Shown in pieces: positions 56,298 to 64,000 of a stretch of 64,000 nt of DNA (position 1 is the stretch's first letter; the number at the start of each line of letters is the position of its first letter). This DNA comes from Agrypnia vestita (lineage: Eukaryota; Arthropoda; Insecta; Trichoptera; Phryganeidae). The position numbers and the translations under genes are program-made. Below the pieces are notes generated by a model that saw nothing but the letters and a program-made list of their open reading frames with translations, searched no databases and was not told the DNA's origin. The DNA lies in contig JADDOH010000141.1 in the NCBI GenBank assembly GCA_016648135.1, positions 124,001 through 188,000 of the forward strand, written 5' to 3'.

Positions 56298-57403
56298 GAG
56301 TATATACATCAATCTCACATGGGAATCGTCAAATCAAAAAATTTAGCGAGAAATTATTTATATTGGTTGGGAATGAACGCAGATATTGAACGTACGATTA
56401 AAGAATGTAAGCAATGCCAAGAAAATTTAAGCTCACCATGCAGGGTTCACAATTAGGAAGATGGCCAATAGAAGAACATGTATGGAGTAGAATACATTTA
56501 GATTTTTTTGGTCCCATAGCGAATAAATATTTTTTAATAATTGTAGACTCGACATCAAAATGGATAGATGCTATTGAAGTAAGTAATATAAATGCCTTTT
56601 GCACAATTAGAGTCTTAAAAAGAGTATTTTCACTTCTAGGTATACCCAACTATATAGTATCAGACAACGGATTAGCATTTACATCGAAAGAATTTAAAGA
56701 ATTTTGTGAAAAATTGAATATAAAACATATTACGTCAGCAGTTAACCATCCAGCTTCGAATGGTTTAGCGGAAAATGCCGTAAAAACAATCAAATATTTT
56801 CTTAAAAAAATGATAATTAACAACAGGTTAATGGAAAATTATGAAGAGAGATTATTAAAATTTTTAGTAGATTTTAGGAACACACCTTCAATTACGACAG
56901 GTGTTGAACCTAGCGTGCTAATGATCGGTAGAAAAATTAGATCAATTTTTGATACGTTGATACCAGACGATAGTAAATTTTTTGTTAGGATTAACAGAGA
57001 GATACAGGAGAGGATGAAATGGAAACAGAACAGGCAAAAATTTTATTATGGGGGGAAGAAAAGGGGAAAACATTTTAAAATTGGTTCTAAGGTTATGACA
57101 AGAGACTTCAGAGATTCGAAAAATAAATGGGTACCTGCTACAGTTATTAAAGTATTGGGAAATAGGAATTTTATAGTGGAAACTATGGGAAAATTAAAAT
57201 GGAAAAGACATATGGATCACTTAGTAGGAAGGAGGGTACACTGGGAAGATAAAAATAATGAATCTGAGAGTATGAATGAATTGGGTCCACTTTATGAAGT
57301 GGACAATAAGACCATGGCTAATGAGGATTCTTCTCTTTCAGAAGGCACTCCGTGGAGAGACAGGCTGAGACCACGAAGAGGGGGATTTCGATATCCTAGA
57401 TGA
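56298..57403 (+). pseudogene. Integrase, HHCC finger and DD35E core split by stop and frameshift
   Basis: After the TAA at 56295-56297 the same frame continues with the zinc finger (two His in HQSHMG, two Cys in CKQC) to a TAG at 56454-56456. The catalytic core and C-terminal domain then run in a different frame, open from 56414 to 57403. The core has HLDFFGP, VSDNG and GLAENAV with exactly 35 residues between the second D and the E, so the DD35E triad is intact. The C-terminal region has the WVPATVIKVLG...FIVE pattern of GPY/F-type domains; no chromodomain follows. The frame break lies between about 56420 and 56454. Core and C-terminus look well preserved, but no full-length integrase is made from this copy. 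Confidence 0.88.
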
Positions 57404-57560
57404 CCTACAAACACATATACCAAAAAAAAATAAAGGAAAATTGTTATAGGAATTAAGGGTTGTGTATTATATATTGTATTATTATATTATGTGTTGTAAT
57501 ATTATATAATGTATTGTAATATGTAGATCAGGTATTTTTGGGTTAATTGGGGGAGTGTGG
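57404..57560 (+). other. 3' untranslated part and polypurine tract of the LTR element
   Basis: After the integrase stop an AT-rich stretch with TATTGTAATAT-type repeats leads to a purine-rich tract, TTGGGGGAGTGTGG (57547-57560), that ends exactly at the 3' LTR, as a plus-strand primer site should. Confidence 0.75.
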
Positions 57561-57766
57561 TGTATGAGGAGTGCGTAGTGATAGTGTGAAAGAGATGAAT
57601 GCATGCGGTAGGAAGCGGGGGAAACGGGCGACGCCATTCGGGCACTGACGGTCGCACGCAGAGGACTGTTTATAAATAAAGTGATAATTACTGAACAAGA
57701 TCGGGTATTCAATTTCTTCCTTATTTCAAAGAAAACTTATCATACTCAGGAAGTGATTACACCACA
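57561..57766 (+). repeat. 3' LTR
   Basis: 206 bp, the same ends and, by direct reading, the same sequence as the 5' LTR. It is followed by the target duplication GTATA (57767-57771). Confidence 0.93.
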
Positions 57767-57771
57767 GTATA

Positions 57772-58375
57772 TGATACTTTTGGTAGCCTACAAATGGTAA
57801 TATTCTTATGATCTTTTCTAAGCTACCCCATTATCAACATTCGTATTTATTAAGACATGAATATAAGAATTTTAAAAGTTATAAAAATGAAATAAATTTT
57901 GAAAAACATTTTATTTTTGCACGTCGTTTTTTAGGGTATGTTGTGCATCGATACACGTCAATAGTGTGCGTGAAAGAGAAAGAGACAAAGATATATGACC
58001 GCACTCACGCTAGACAGTAATACAACAACGCATTCTACGCACGCGCATTATGTAGGTACACAGCGCGCAGCGTGTTATTGTTTTAAATTTAATTTAAATT
58101 ACCTTGATTAATAACTAGATCAAAAAACAAACAACTATAATAAAAAACTTGATTACTAATACCTTCATAATTGTTATTTAACCTTTTATAAAACTGAAAT
58201 TTCTAGGTGGTTATTTTACATTGATAAAATATATTATACTGTTCAATTTTAACCTGAATTTATTTTCTTCTACTAGTTTCAGATAATGAAGATCATTAAC
58301 AGTCATTTTTGTTATTAAGATAGTTTATATTGTTTCATTTCTTTTCCATAAAATAACTAAACTTCAAGTAAATTT
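57772..58375. other. AT-rich non-coding stretch
   Basis: I see no gene. The short frame at 57808-58020 has no domain. Confidence 0.4.
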
Positions 58376-58379
58376 ATGT

Positions 58380-58450
58380 ACGAATTTGTATTATTATTAC
58401 ATTGTAATAATAGTACAAAATATTAAATTGTAATAATAATACAAATTCGT
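58380..58450. repeat. Perfect 22-bp stem-loop
   Basis: The left arm 58380-58401 (core CGAATTTGTATTATTATTAC) is the exact reverse complement of 58429-58450, with a 27-nt spacer that contains further TAATAAT-type complementarity. Confidence 0.85.
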
Positions 58451-58559
58451 CAGTGGCCGGCCGTAGAGTGCCACGAGCAAAAAATCTATCTATAAAGATG
58501 TCACTTTATTCTGCAGTCGGCAATTTTAAGCAACTAAAGTAAAGAGAAATGTACGATTA

Positions 58560-58750
58560 GGTTTTCGGTCTAATGGCGAACTACCGACTCACTAGGTCGG
58601 AAGTTCAAGCGCCATTCCAAGAAACTAGCGAGTTAATCTCGTTTTTTATAGAACAAGCGTTTAGCTAGGTTTAAAAATAGGAAGAATATTTATTATGTTG
58701 ATGTGATACTTGATATTCCATGTGTGCATCTCTATTAAAAATAAATAAAT
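58560..58750 (+). mobile_element. tRNA-derived SINE, family S copy 5, plus strand
   Basis: Plus-strand copy: altered tRNA head (GGTCTAATGGCGAACTACCG, then AGTTCAAGCGCCATTCC as box B), AAGCGTTTAGCTAGGTTT, then TTGATGTGATACTTGATATT and GTGCATCTCTATTAAAAATA tail. It is the only family S copy on the plus strand and the most diverged in the head. Confidence 0.7.
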
Positions 58751-59059
58751 TGTGTAAAATGATTTATTCTTCTTCTTTACTTCTTCTTCGTAGGTACTTC
58801 TCTCAGTGAAACTACATCGCATTGTTAATGATCCACAATATACATATATTCTGTTCCGTGGCATTTTTACACAGATCAGGAGTTGGTTCTACATAGGTGT
58901 CCTTCGTCCGGCAGAACATTGTGTTAGCAACCTTCCGTGTAATCTGGTTCCATAGTGTTATTGTCTTCGACATATTACATGGGATCCTGGCAATGCGCAA
59001 TTCCTTCTGTTTACTATTTCGTCATAATATGGTGCGTGAGTTGTACATAGTTTTATATT

Positions 59060-59700
59060 CACTAGCTGTAATCCGTAAAAAATGACGGTTTTATTTAAAT
59101 TTTAAATGACGGTTAATTAACATGCCGGTCCCTAAAGAATATTTACTTATTTATAGCCGACACCCATGAAATAATAATAACGACTTTTATCAAAATATTT
59201 TAACACCTTTTCCCCCGGCAGTTAAAGGCACCTACTATTGTGCGTGCGTAAAACTAGAGTGACTACATAATTAAATAATAAATTTTATAAATAAAATAGA
59301 CATAAAAAAAGCAAAAATTATTAGAAAAATATTTCCGGCACTGGGAATCGAACCCGAGGCCCTCGGGTAGGAGCCGGATACCCTACCACTACACGAAGCA
59401 GAAGACGCCATCGATCACGGAGAAAATGTTAAAAGCACTTAGTGTAACTAAAGAAAATAAATTTTAGAAAATATATTGTGCACTGTATATTTTTTTATTT
59501 ATACAAATGGTTCGCGTCTTTCCTAACTTCTACAAATATGTAGTCTATTTTTTAAGGGTCTTAATGGTGGCAACTTCCGTAGGTCTCCGCATTCGATTTC
59601 AAATTTCTGACGTTACACGAAGTTACAGGAACAGACGGATGGATAGACGGACGGACGGGCGAACAGACAACGAAATTATTATAATTGGGATTCGATGGTC
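59060..59700 (+). repeat. Dispersed repeat family G, copy B, interrupted by a tRNA-like insert
   Basis: It shares the module order of copy A (22202-22675): ACTAGCTGTAATCCGTAAAA, TATAGCCGACACCCATGAAA, AACGACTTTTATC, ATGGTTCGCGTC, ACACGAAGTTACAGG and a GACG-rich tract (59631-59668). The insert between about 59225 and 59500 is absent from copy A. Confidence 0.78.
59331..59405 (-). mobile_element. Second-family tRNA-derived SINE head inside repeat G
   Basis: On the minus strand, CTTCGTGTAGTGGTAGGGTA fits box A and GGGTTCGATTCCCAGTGCCG fits box B and the T-arm; GGCTCCTACCC is the anticodon arm. It is AT-rich on its tail side (59265-59330). The head is unlike family S. Confidence 0.6.
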
Positions 59701-60295
59701 ATAACGATATCAATATTGTTCGATTAATTACATTGCCCGCAGATTATTTAGGGCCACAATCGGTCAATGTGAAAATCATATCACTCTATATCACCCTTCT
59801 CGACTTCTCTGGTCTTGAATGAATGAATAGTGTTCGCACTTGGTTCACTATGGCATATTATTGTATTATGTATGCCCCGCATTGGTTAATAAAATACGGC
59901 ATTACTTATTGATTTTATTACACAATATGCTTGATGTCTGAGAAATAATAATGAGTGCTAATAATTAGTCCCTTATTGCAGGAGTAGTGGAGCAGCGGAA
60001 TAATAGAGGTGACACAAATACAAGTCTAATAAAATGACTGCTAATTGCTGGCTGAGCTCGCCAACTCGGGTAGCTGTAATTATGAAAATTCACAAAAAAT
60101 ATAATCACAGCCTTAAGGTTGCTTTGTAATGTGCATTGTATCGACACAGGGATGTGGAAATATTTTCCGCATAACAATATTCTCATATATAAAATCCCAA
60201 TATCCTTATGTGTATCACGCTAAGGGATATTTGGTAGGAGGAGTAATGTTCAATGTCAATTCTTTGGATTATACGAATGTAGCGAGCATGTGACC
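59701..60295. other. AT-rich non-coding stretch
   Basis: Nothing supportable is visible; the minus-strand frame at 59965-60186 has no domain. Confidence 0.4.
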
Positions 60296-60300
60296 ATTTT

Positions 60301-60382
60301 GTTCAGAAAATACAATTTTCTGAACTTCTTCTTTTACCTGAAGAACTGCAGGTAAAAGACCAATTTAATTCATTGGTCTTTT
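60301..60382. repeat. Three consecutive stem-loops, two mutually exclusive
   Basis: Hairpin 1: GTTCAGAAAA (60301-60310) with TTTTCTGAAC (60316-60325). Hairpin 2: CTTTTACCTG (60331-60340) with CAGGTAAAAG (60349-60358). Hairpin 3: AAAAGACCAAT (60354-60364) with ATTGGTCTTTT (60372-60382). The right arm of hairpin 2 and the left arm of hairpin 3 overlap at 60354-60358, so only one can form at a time. Confidence 0.85.
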
Positions 60383-60439
60383 AAATTGAAATTAAAAGAA
60401 AAAAAAATTAAAAAATTAAAAAAATTTTAAAAAAAAAAG

Positions 60440-60715
60440 TGAAATTAAAAAAACCAAAAACAACTTTACTTTGAAATAACACTGGAAGAATACGAGAAGG
60501 ACAGTTTCAAAACACCAATACATCATGAATATACGACAAGACAAATAACGAATAAAAAACTAGTAATAAAAAAAACAAATAATTGTTACGAAGACAGAAC
60601 CAAACATTGTGTTATTCCAAAATTATTCAACAAGCTACCGGATTAAATAAAAAATGTAACGGAATAAAAAAATATTAAAAAGACATTAAAGAAATACTAC
60701 AGTGAATTGTGAAGT
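60440..60715 (+). pseudogene. Jockey-type LINE ORF2 C-terminal remnant
   Basis: After an A-rich tract the + strand reads FEITLEEYEKDSFKTPIHHE, then TTRQITNKKLVIKK, NCYEDRTKHCVIPKLFNKLP and, past a stop, NIKKTLKKYYSEL. The 'P+LFN.LP..IKN' motif is the usual last segment of Jockey/CR1 ORF2. Two in-frame stops near the end show that it is dead. Confidence 0.75.
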
Positions 60716-60719
60716 GGAC

Positions 60720-61335
60720 AGGAAAAGCAAAAATTTGTTTAATATAGTAGCTTATTATATAATATATCAAAAATTAAATACAATTAAGTAAGGAAATGTA
60801 CATACAATTATTATAATTAAATCCTTGCGTAAATTTTAATTACAGTTTTGCAAGAGGTAATTTAAAATAAATAAATAAAAATAATAAAAAAAAATTTAAA
60901 AATATTACAGTTTATCACACAAACCATACCATGTACGCACATATTTCGGGCTCGTTCTAGTACAGATTTTAAGCACAAGTTATATCAGCGAAAAATCAGA
61001 TGAAGCTACCGCAGAATTTTGAGAGTTATGAATCGATAAATCAAAGGATACTAATATTTGTAACAATACTTAATGATCGCAGTCGCTTCAGCTGCAATAC
61101 CATTGTGGACCACGTTGGCAGGCAGTCGCCTACCTTAATATGTCCGTCTTGACGTTATCTGCTCGTTTTGGTCTCGGTGTTCCCTTGCTCTTGATCCTGC
61201 TCTGGAACTTATCTACTTATCTCTTCACTTATCACATATAAGATTTGTGCGATTTTTATAAATATAACTGATATCCATGTCCAAATGTTGTATACGGGAT
61301 AATTTTTGGGATTTATCCATTTAATTAAAATAAAT
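60720..61335. other. AT-rich non-coding stretch
   Basis: No gene or repeat is supportable. Confidence 0.4.
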
Positions 61336-61339
61336 GTTA

Positions 61340-61940
61340 TAAGTCCCACATAGATGAAGCTGTTTATGTGAGAAACGTATATGGAAGTATTTAATACGAT
61401 GGCCCAAAGCTTACATCCTTTAGGAGCTGACATAAGCGATCACTCTAACAATTCAACGTTCACCAATCCATCGTAAGAATACCCACACATTACCAATTAT
61501 TTTTATGTTGTATATATATTCCAAATTAAAACCTTCCATTTATTTGTAGGAGCTATGTAAGAGACATTTGCAGTCCTTCTCATGAAATAGTATATACCGA
61601 TTTCGCAGCTGGTAATGATAGCTCTATATTTTTAATTTGGATAATAGATCGATTTCGCAACTCAATATTTATCCTTCTGATGTCTCTAGCAGGATTTTTT
61701 CAAATATGTGGTAGGTTTTTATTTGGAACATACCTACATATACACAACTTTCAAAAATTTGATAAAGTGCGAATGTTTTTACGATGAAATTTGTGAACAT
61801 TGCATTGTGAACATCAATTAAGCCAGCTTATACAGGCCTTAAGCTAGGCAATCGTATAAAAAGATTTTCGTACACGTTTTTCATATAAATTGCTTCGTGT
61901 CTGTGAGATTTCTATAATTTATCTTAATTATATAAGGGTG
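61340..61940. mobile_element. Foldback element, family F copy 9, long form
   Basis: The left end near 61350 (ACATAGATGAAGCTGTTTATGTG, then 'aacgtatatggaagta') and the right end near 61880-61925 (TTTTTCATATAAATTGCTTC, then GTGTCTGTGAGATTTC) are in the expected opposed orientation. Internal blocks 'gctgacataagcgatcac' (61427) and 'gaacatcaattaagccagct' (61807) are the mirrored family F cores. The total of about 600 bp is longer than copies 1 and 8. Confidence 0.6.
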
Positions 61941-62635
61941 TATATAAAGTTAACTAAGAAGTAATTCGAAGCCTATTTGCTGCACATCGACCTTTAGACA
62001 TACTTGTATACATATATGGCTGTATATTTGTATATGTAGGTACAAGTTAAGTCTATTGTAGAATGTGTTGAGAGATATAAATTTGTATAGATATACTAAA
62101 TACTATACAGTTACTTCACTATTTTAAGATATCATCGCCAAGGCGAAATTTTATTACGGAGCCAGTGAGCAAATAAATGCACATAGGTACCTAAGTATAT
62201 ATGATATAAAAATATTTATAGGTACTATCGTACACTTCATCGGATTTAAGTAGATTGGGCAATCCCAAGAACGAGGAAATACAATAGTTTGGGTTAAGAT
62301 TGTGTAACTTGTCTGATGTGTTATCGCCCAAAATATGTAGACCATTGGGTAATCAATTATTCGGCGCTATTACATTTCTTGGCACACGCTTCCACCGGTG
62401 CCAGAAGTGAAGTAAGGTAGGTGCATTCAAATGCCCATTACGTACGATTGGTCCACAATATTTCATGCTACAACATTTTTTTTCACAAATAATATCTCGT
62501 TTATGATATATCAGTGATACGTTTCCATCATCGTGATTTGGCCATCCAGGTCCAAAGCTGACGGCACAAACATTCTTCAGATATTGTTATCTCGAACTTA
62601 ATCTCCTCGGTTTGAAATTTGCATTTTATCTTCAT
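61941..62635. other. AT-rich non-coding stretch
   Basis: Nothing supportable is visible; the minus frame at 62154-62345 has no domain. Confidence 0.4.
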
Positions 62636-62644
62636 TAAAACGTC

Positions 62645-62935
62645 AAAAAACTACAAGTGTTGCAAAACAGGGCAATGAGAATAATTTGAAAAAAGTAAAT
62701 GCAGCAGAATTGAAGAAATGAGAAGAGCACTCATTTTAATGAAATTAAAAAAAAATCTTGTTTTTAAATATTCTGATATTTGTACACAAAATTCCAAAAA
62801 TTGTTTTTTGGCAAAATTGTTGTAAATAGTGATATACATAACTATAAAAAGGAATAGAATTACCATAAAATAAAAAGTTTATGTACAAAATCATCTAATG
62901 TACAGAAGTTTAAATATAAAGTTCATTAGCTGAAT
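62645..62935 (+). pseudogene. Jockey-type LINE ORF2 C-terminal scrap
   Basis: The + strand begins LQVLQNRAMRII, the classic 'LQ..QN+A+R' motif following the RT domain, then continues with stops and frame changes over about 280 bp (KSCF, then YTKFQKLFFGKIVV). Confidence 0.6.
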
Positions 62936-63445
62936 GATTTTTAAAATAAATGCTTTAATTTTTATAAAAAAGTATAGAATTGTAGATTATAGTATGTTAT
63001 TATAGATTGTATATTAATAATAGATTATAAGAATTGATAGATTATCGGGGATTAGAGATTATGTATATCTAAATATGTAAGTAAATATAGTATTTAATAC
63101 AAAAATGTACACTAAAAAATGTAAAATACTAGTTGATAAACAAGATAAACTAACTTAATAAAAATATATACCTACCCATTATCTTCTTTTTTTTTATATT
63201 TATCAAATTATATTAGTGTAATCTGCAACTGTTATTTAAAACATAAATCAATCTATCAACAATTAAATCATTAGAGAAGGTTTATATTTATTTATTTGTT
63301 TATTTGGAAATATTAACACATATAATAAATTGGTGTATATAAATATATGAGGGTGTAAATAGAAAGTAATTAATATATTAACTTATATCCTACTATATCT
63401 CACATAGAAATAATTTTGAAGTAGTACAATAAAATTTTCTTCATT
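62936..63445. other. Very AT-rich non-coding stretch
   Basis: Nothing supportable is visible. Confidence 0.4.
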
Positions 63446-63449
63446 AAAA

Positions 63450-63930
63450 ACATTCTTCATTATACCCGGCAATCTCATCTTCAGTAGCCTAATGAAAGCA
63501 TTTTGACCAGGTTTCTGGAAAATCCTCGAGTTCCTATTTCTCAAAACGTACCTCTGTATTCTCGACCTCGCAACTATTTACATATTTTCTTTCATTCTAC
63601 TCTTCGCGATTACTGCGACGTGAACTAATAAGGTCTCGAACTTGGTCGATTAAATTTTGAGACCATCGGCCTTGTGCCCTTGTAGTGATCATCATTATGT
63701 GCAGGCTCCACCTATCCAATATATTCATCTCTCGTAGCAACATGCTCAAAGCTAAAAAAAAGAATTTTTATCACGTTGTTATGCCTTTCTTTGACGCAGT
63801 TCCTGAGGCATTCATTCCTTGACGGTACACGAAGCAAACGACTCTAAGAAGACATCAAATGCGAAAACGTCAGGACTTCAGTGAGACTTTTACGTTCCTT
63901 AAGATGGTGCGATTCTTCCAAATTTTGATA
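63450..63930 (-). pseudogene. Possible LINE ORF2 remnant, minus strand
   Basis: The minus strand reads RAQGRWSQNLIDQVRDLISS with RR, like the 'RGR...+W.DQ+R.L' tail of non-LTR ORF2, preceded by broken frames back to about 63900. The GC content is higher than in the flanks. Confidence 0.45.
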
Positions 63931-64000
63931 CCTTGGACTATTTTTAATAAAATGTTTTCAATAATTACGTTAACAAATTTTAGAAAACCTTGTACATTTT

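Larger units (their letters stand above)
54427..57771 (+). mobile_element. Ty3/mdg4-type LTR retrotransposon, deleted, recent insertion
   Basis: The 3,335-bp element (54432-57766) has 206-bp LTRs beginning TGTATG and ending ACCACA, flanked by a perfect 5-bp target duplication GTATA (54427-54431 and 57767-57771). Inside are a primer-binding site (TGGCGCAGCCGATAA from 54639, one nt after the LTR), a partial gag, RNase H and integrase, then a purine-rich tract (GGGGGAGTGTGG) before the 3' LTR. Protease and reverse transcriptase are absent. RNase H before integrase is the Ty3 order. The very short LTR recalls Mag-type elements, a guess. Confidence 0.93.

Overview
The window is AT-rich, intron-bearing, repeat-laden nuclear DNA from an insect. 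The evidence is two RR-2 cuticular-protein genes, each with a TATA box and a TCAG-type initiator, together with mariner, piggyBac, Ty3-type LTR, LINE and tRNA-derived SINE sequences. I cannot fix the order from sequence alone.

Host genes: only two protein-coding genes are supported, both on the + strand. Gene 1 (CDS 16684-20141, four exons, 144 aa) and gene 2 (CDS 26243-31921, four exons, 429 aa) are secreted cuticle proteins. Both share an Rebers-Riddiford RR-2 chitin-binding domain and the same exon plan: a 5-codon first exon, then introns of phase 0, 0 and 1, with the last intron splitting the Gly codon of the VVKG/LVKG motif. They are tandem paralogs. Gene 1 is short with His/Ala/Pro repeats. 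Gene 2 carries a Lys/Phe/Ser-rich tail of about 330 aa that gene 1 lacks. Two or three further promoter-like or GC-rich islands (around 11.5, 40.5 and 51.8 kb) could be first exons or solo LTRs, but I cannot attach a coding gene to them.

Repeats, left to right: a truncated tandem array (1-510); a TTAA-flanked piggyBac remnant (1305-1930); members of a foldback family (2261-2585, 2838-3415, 25290-25800, 28860-29040, 35995-36175, 36755-36905, 41845-41990, 42680-43040, 61340-61940); a nested foldback with a SINE inside it (5936-6411); a full-length but dead mariner with TIRs and TA target sites (8122-9218); several LINE 3' fragments; five clear copies and one degenerate copy of a tRNA-derived SINE; and a 3.3 kb LTR element (54432-57766) with two 206-bp LTRs that I read as identical and a perfect 5-bp target duplication. 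The LTR element lacks protease and reverse transcriptase and its reading frame is broken.

The most interesting signal is a dispersed motif on both strands of the form CTGANGA - short hairpin - GAAA - palindrome (ACATGT or similar) - strand complementary to the 5' flank. This is the architecture of a minimal type I hammerhead ribozyme. At least three copies keep every conserved core base (5155-5198, 35945-35987, 48368-48413) and about eight more are decayed. Several share a downstream AGTGGTGAAAACAAAGT-like block, so they belong to one mobile family, probably a Penelope-like or retrozyme-like element. Most of the remaining sequence (long stretches around 3.4-4.7, 13-15.4, 29-30.6, 32.6-34.3, 36.9-40.4, 43.5-45, 49.4-50.9 and 55 bp to 1.3 kb at the ends) is AT-rich with no gene that I can support.
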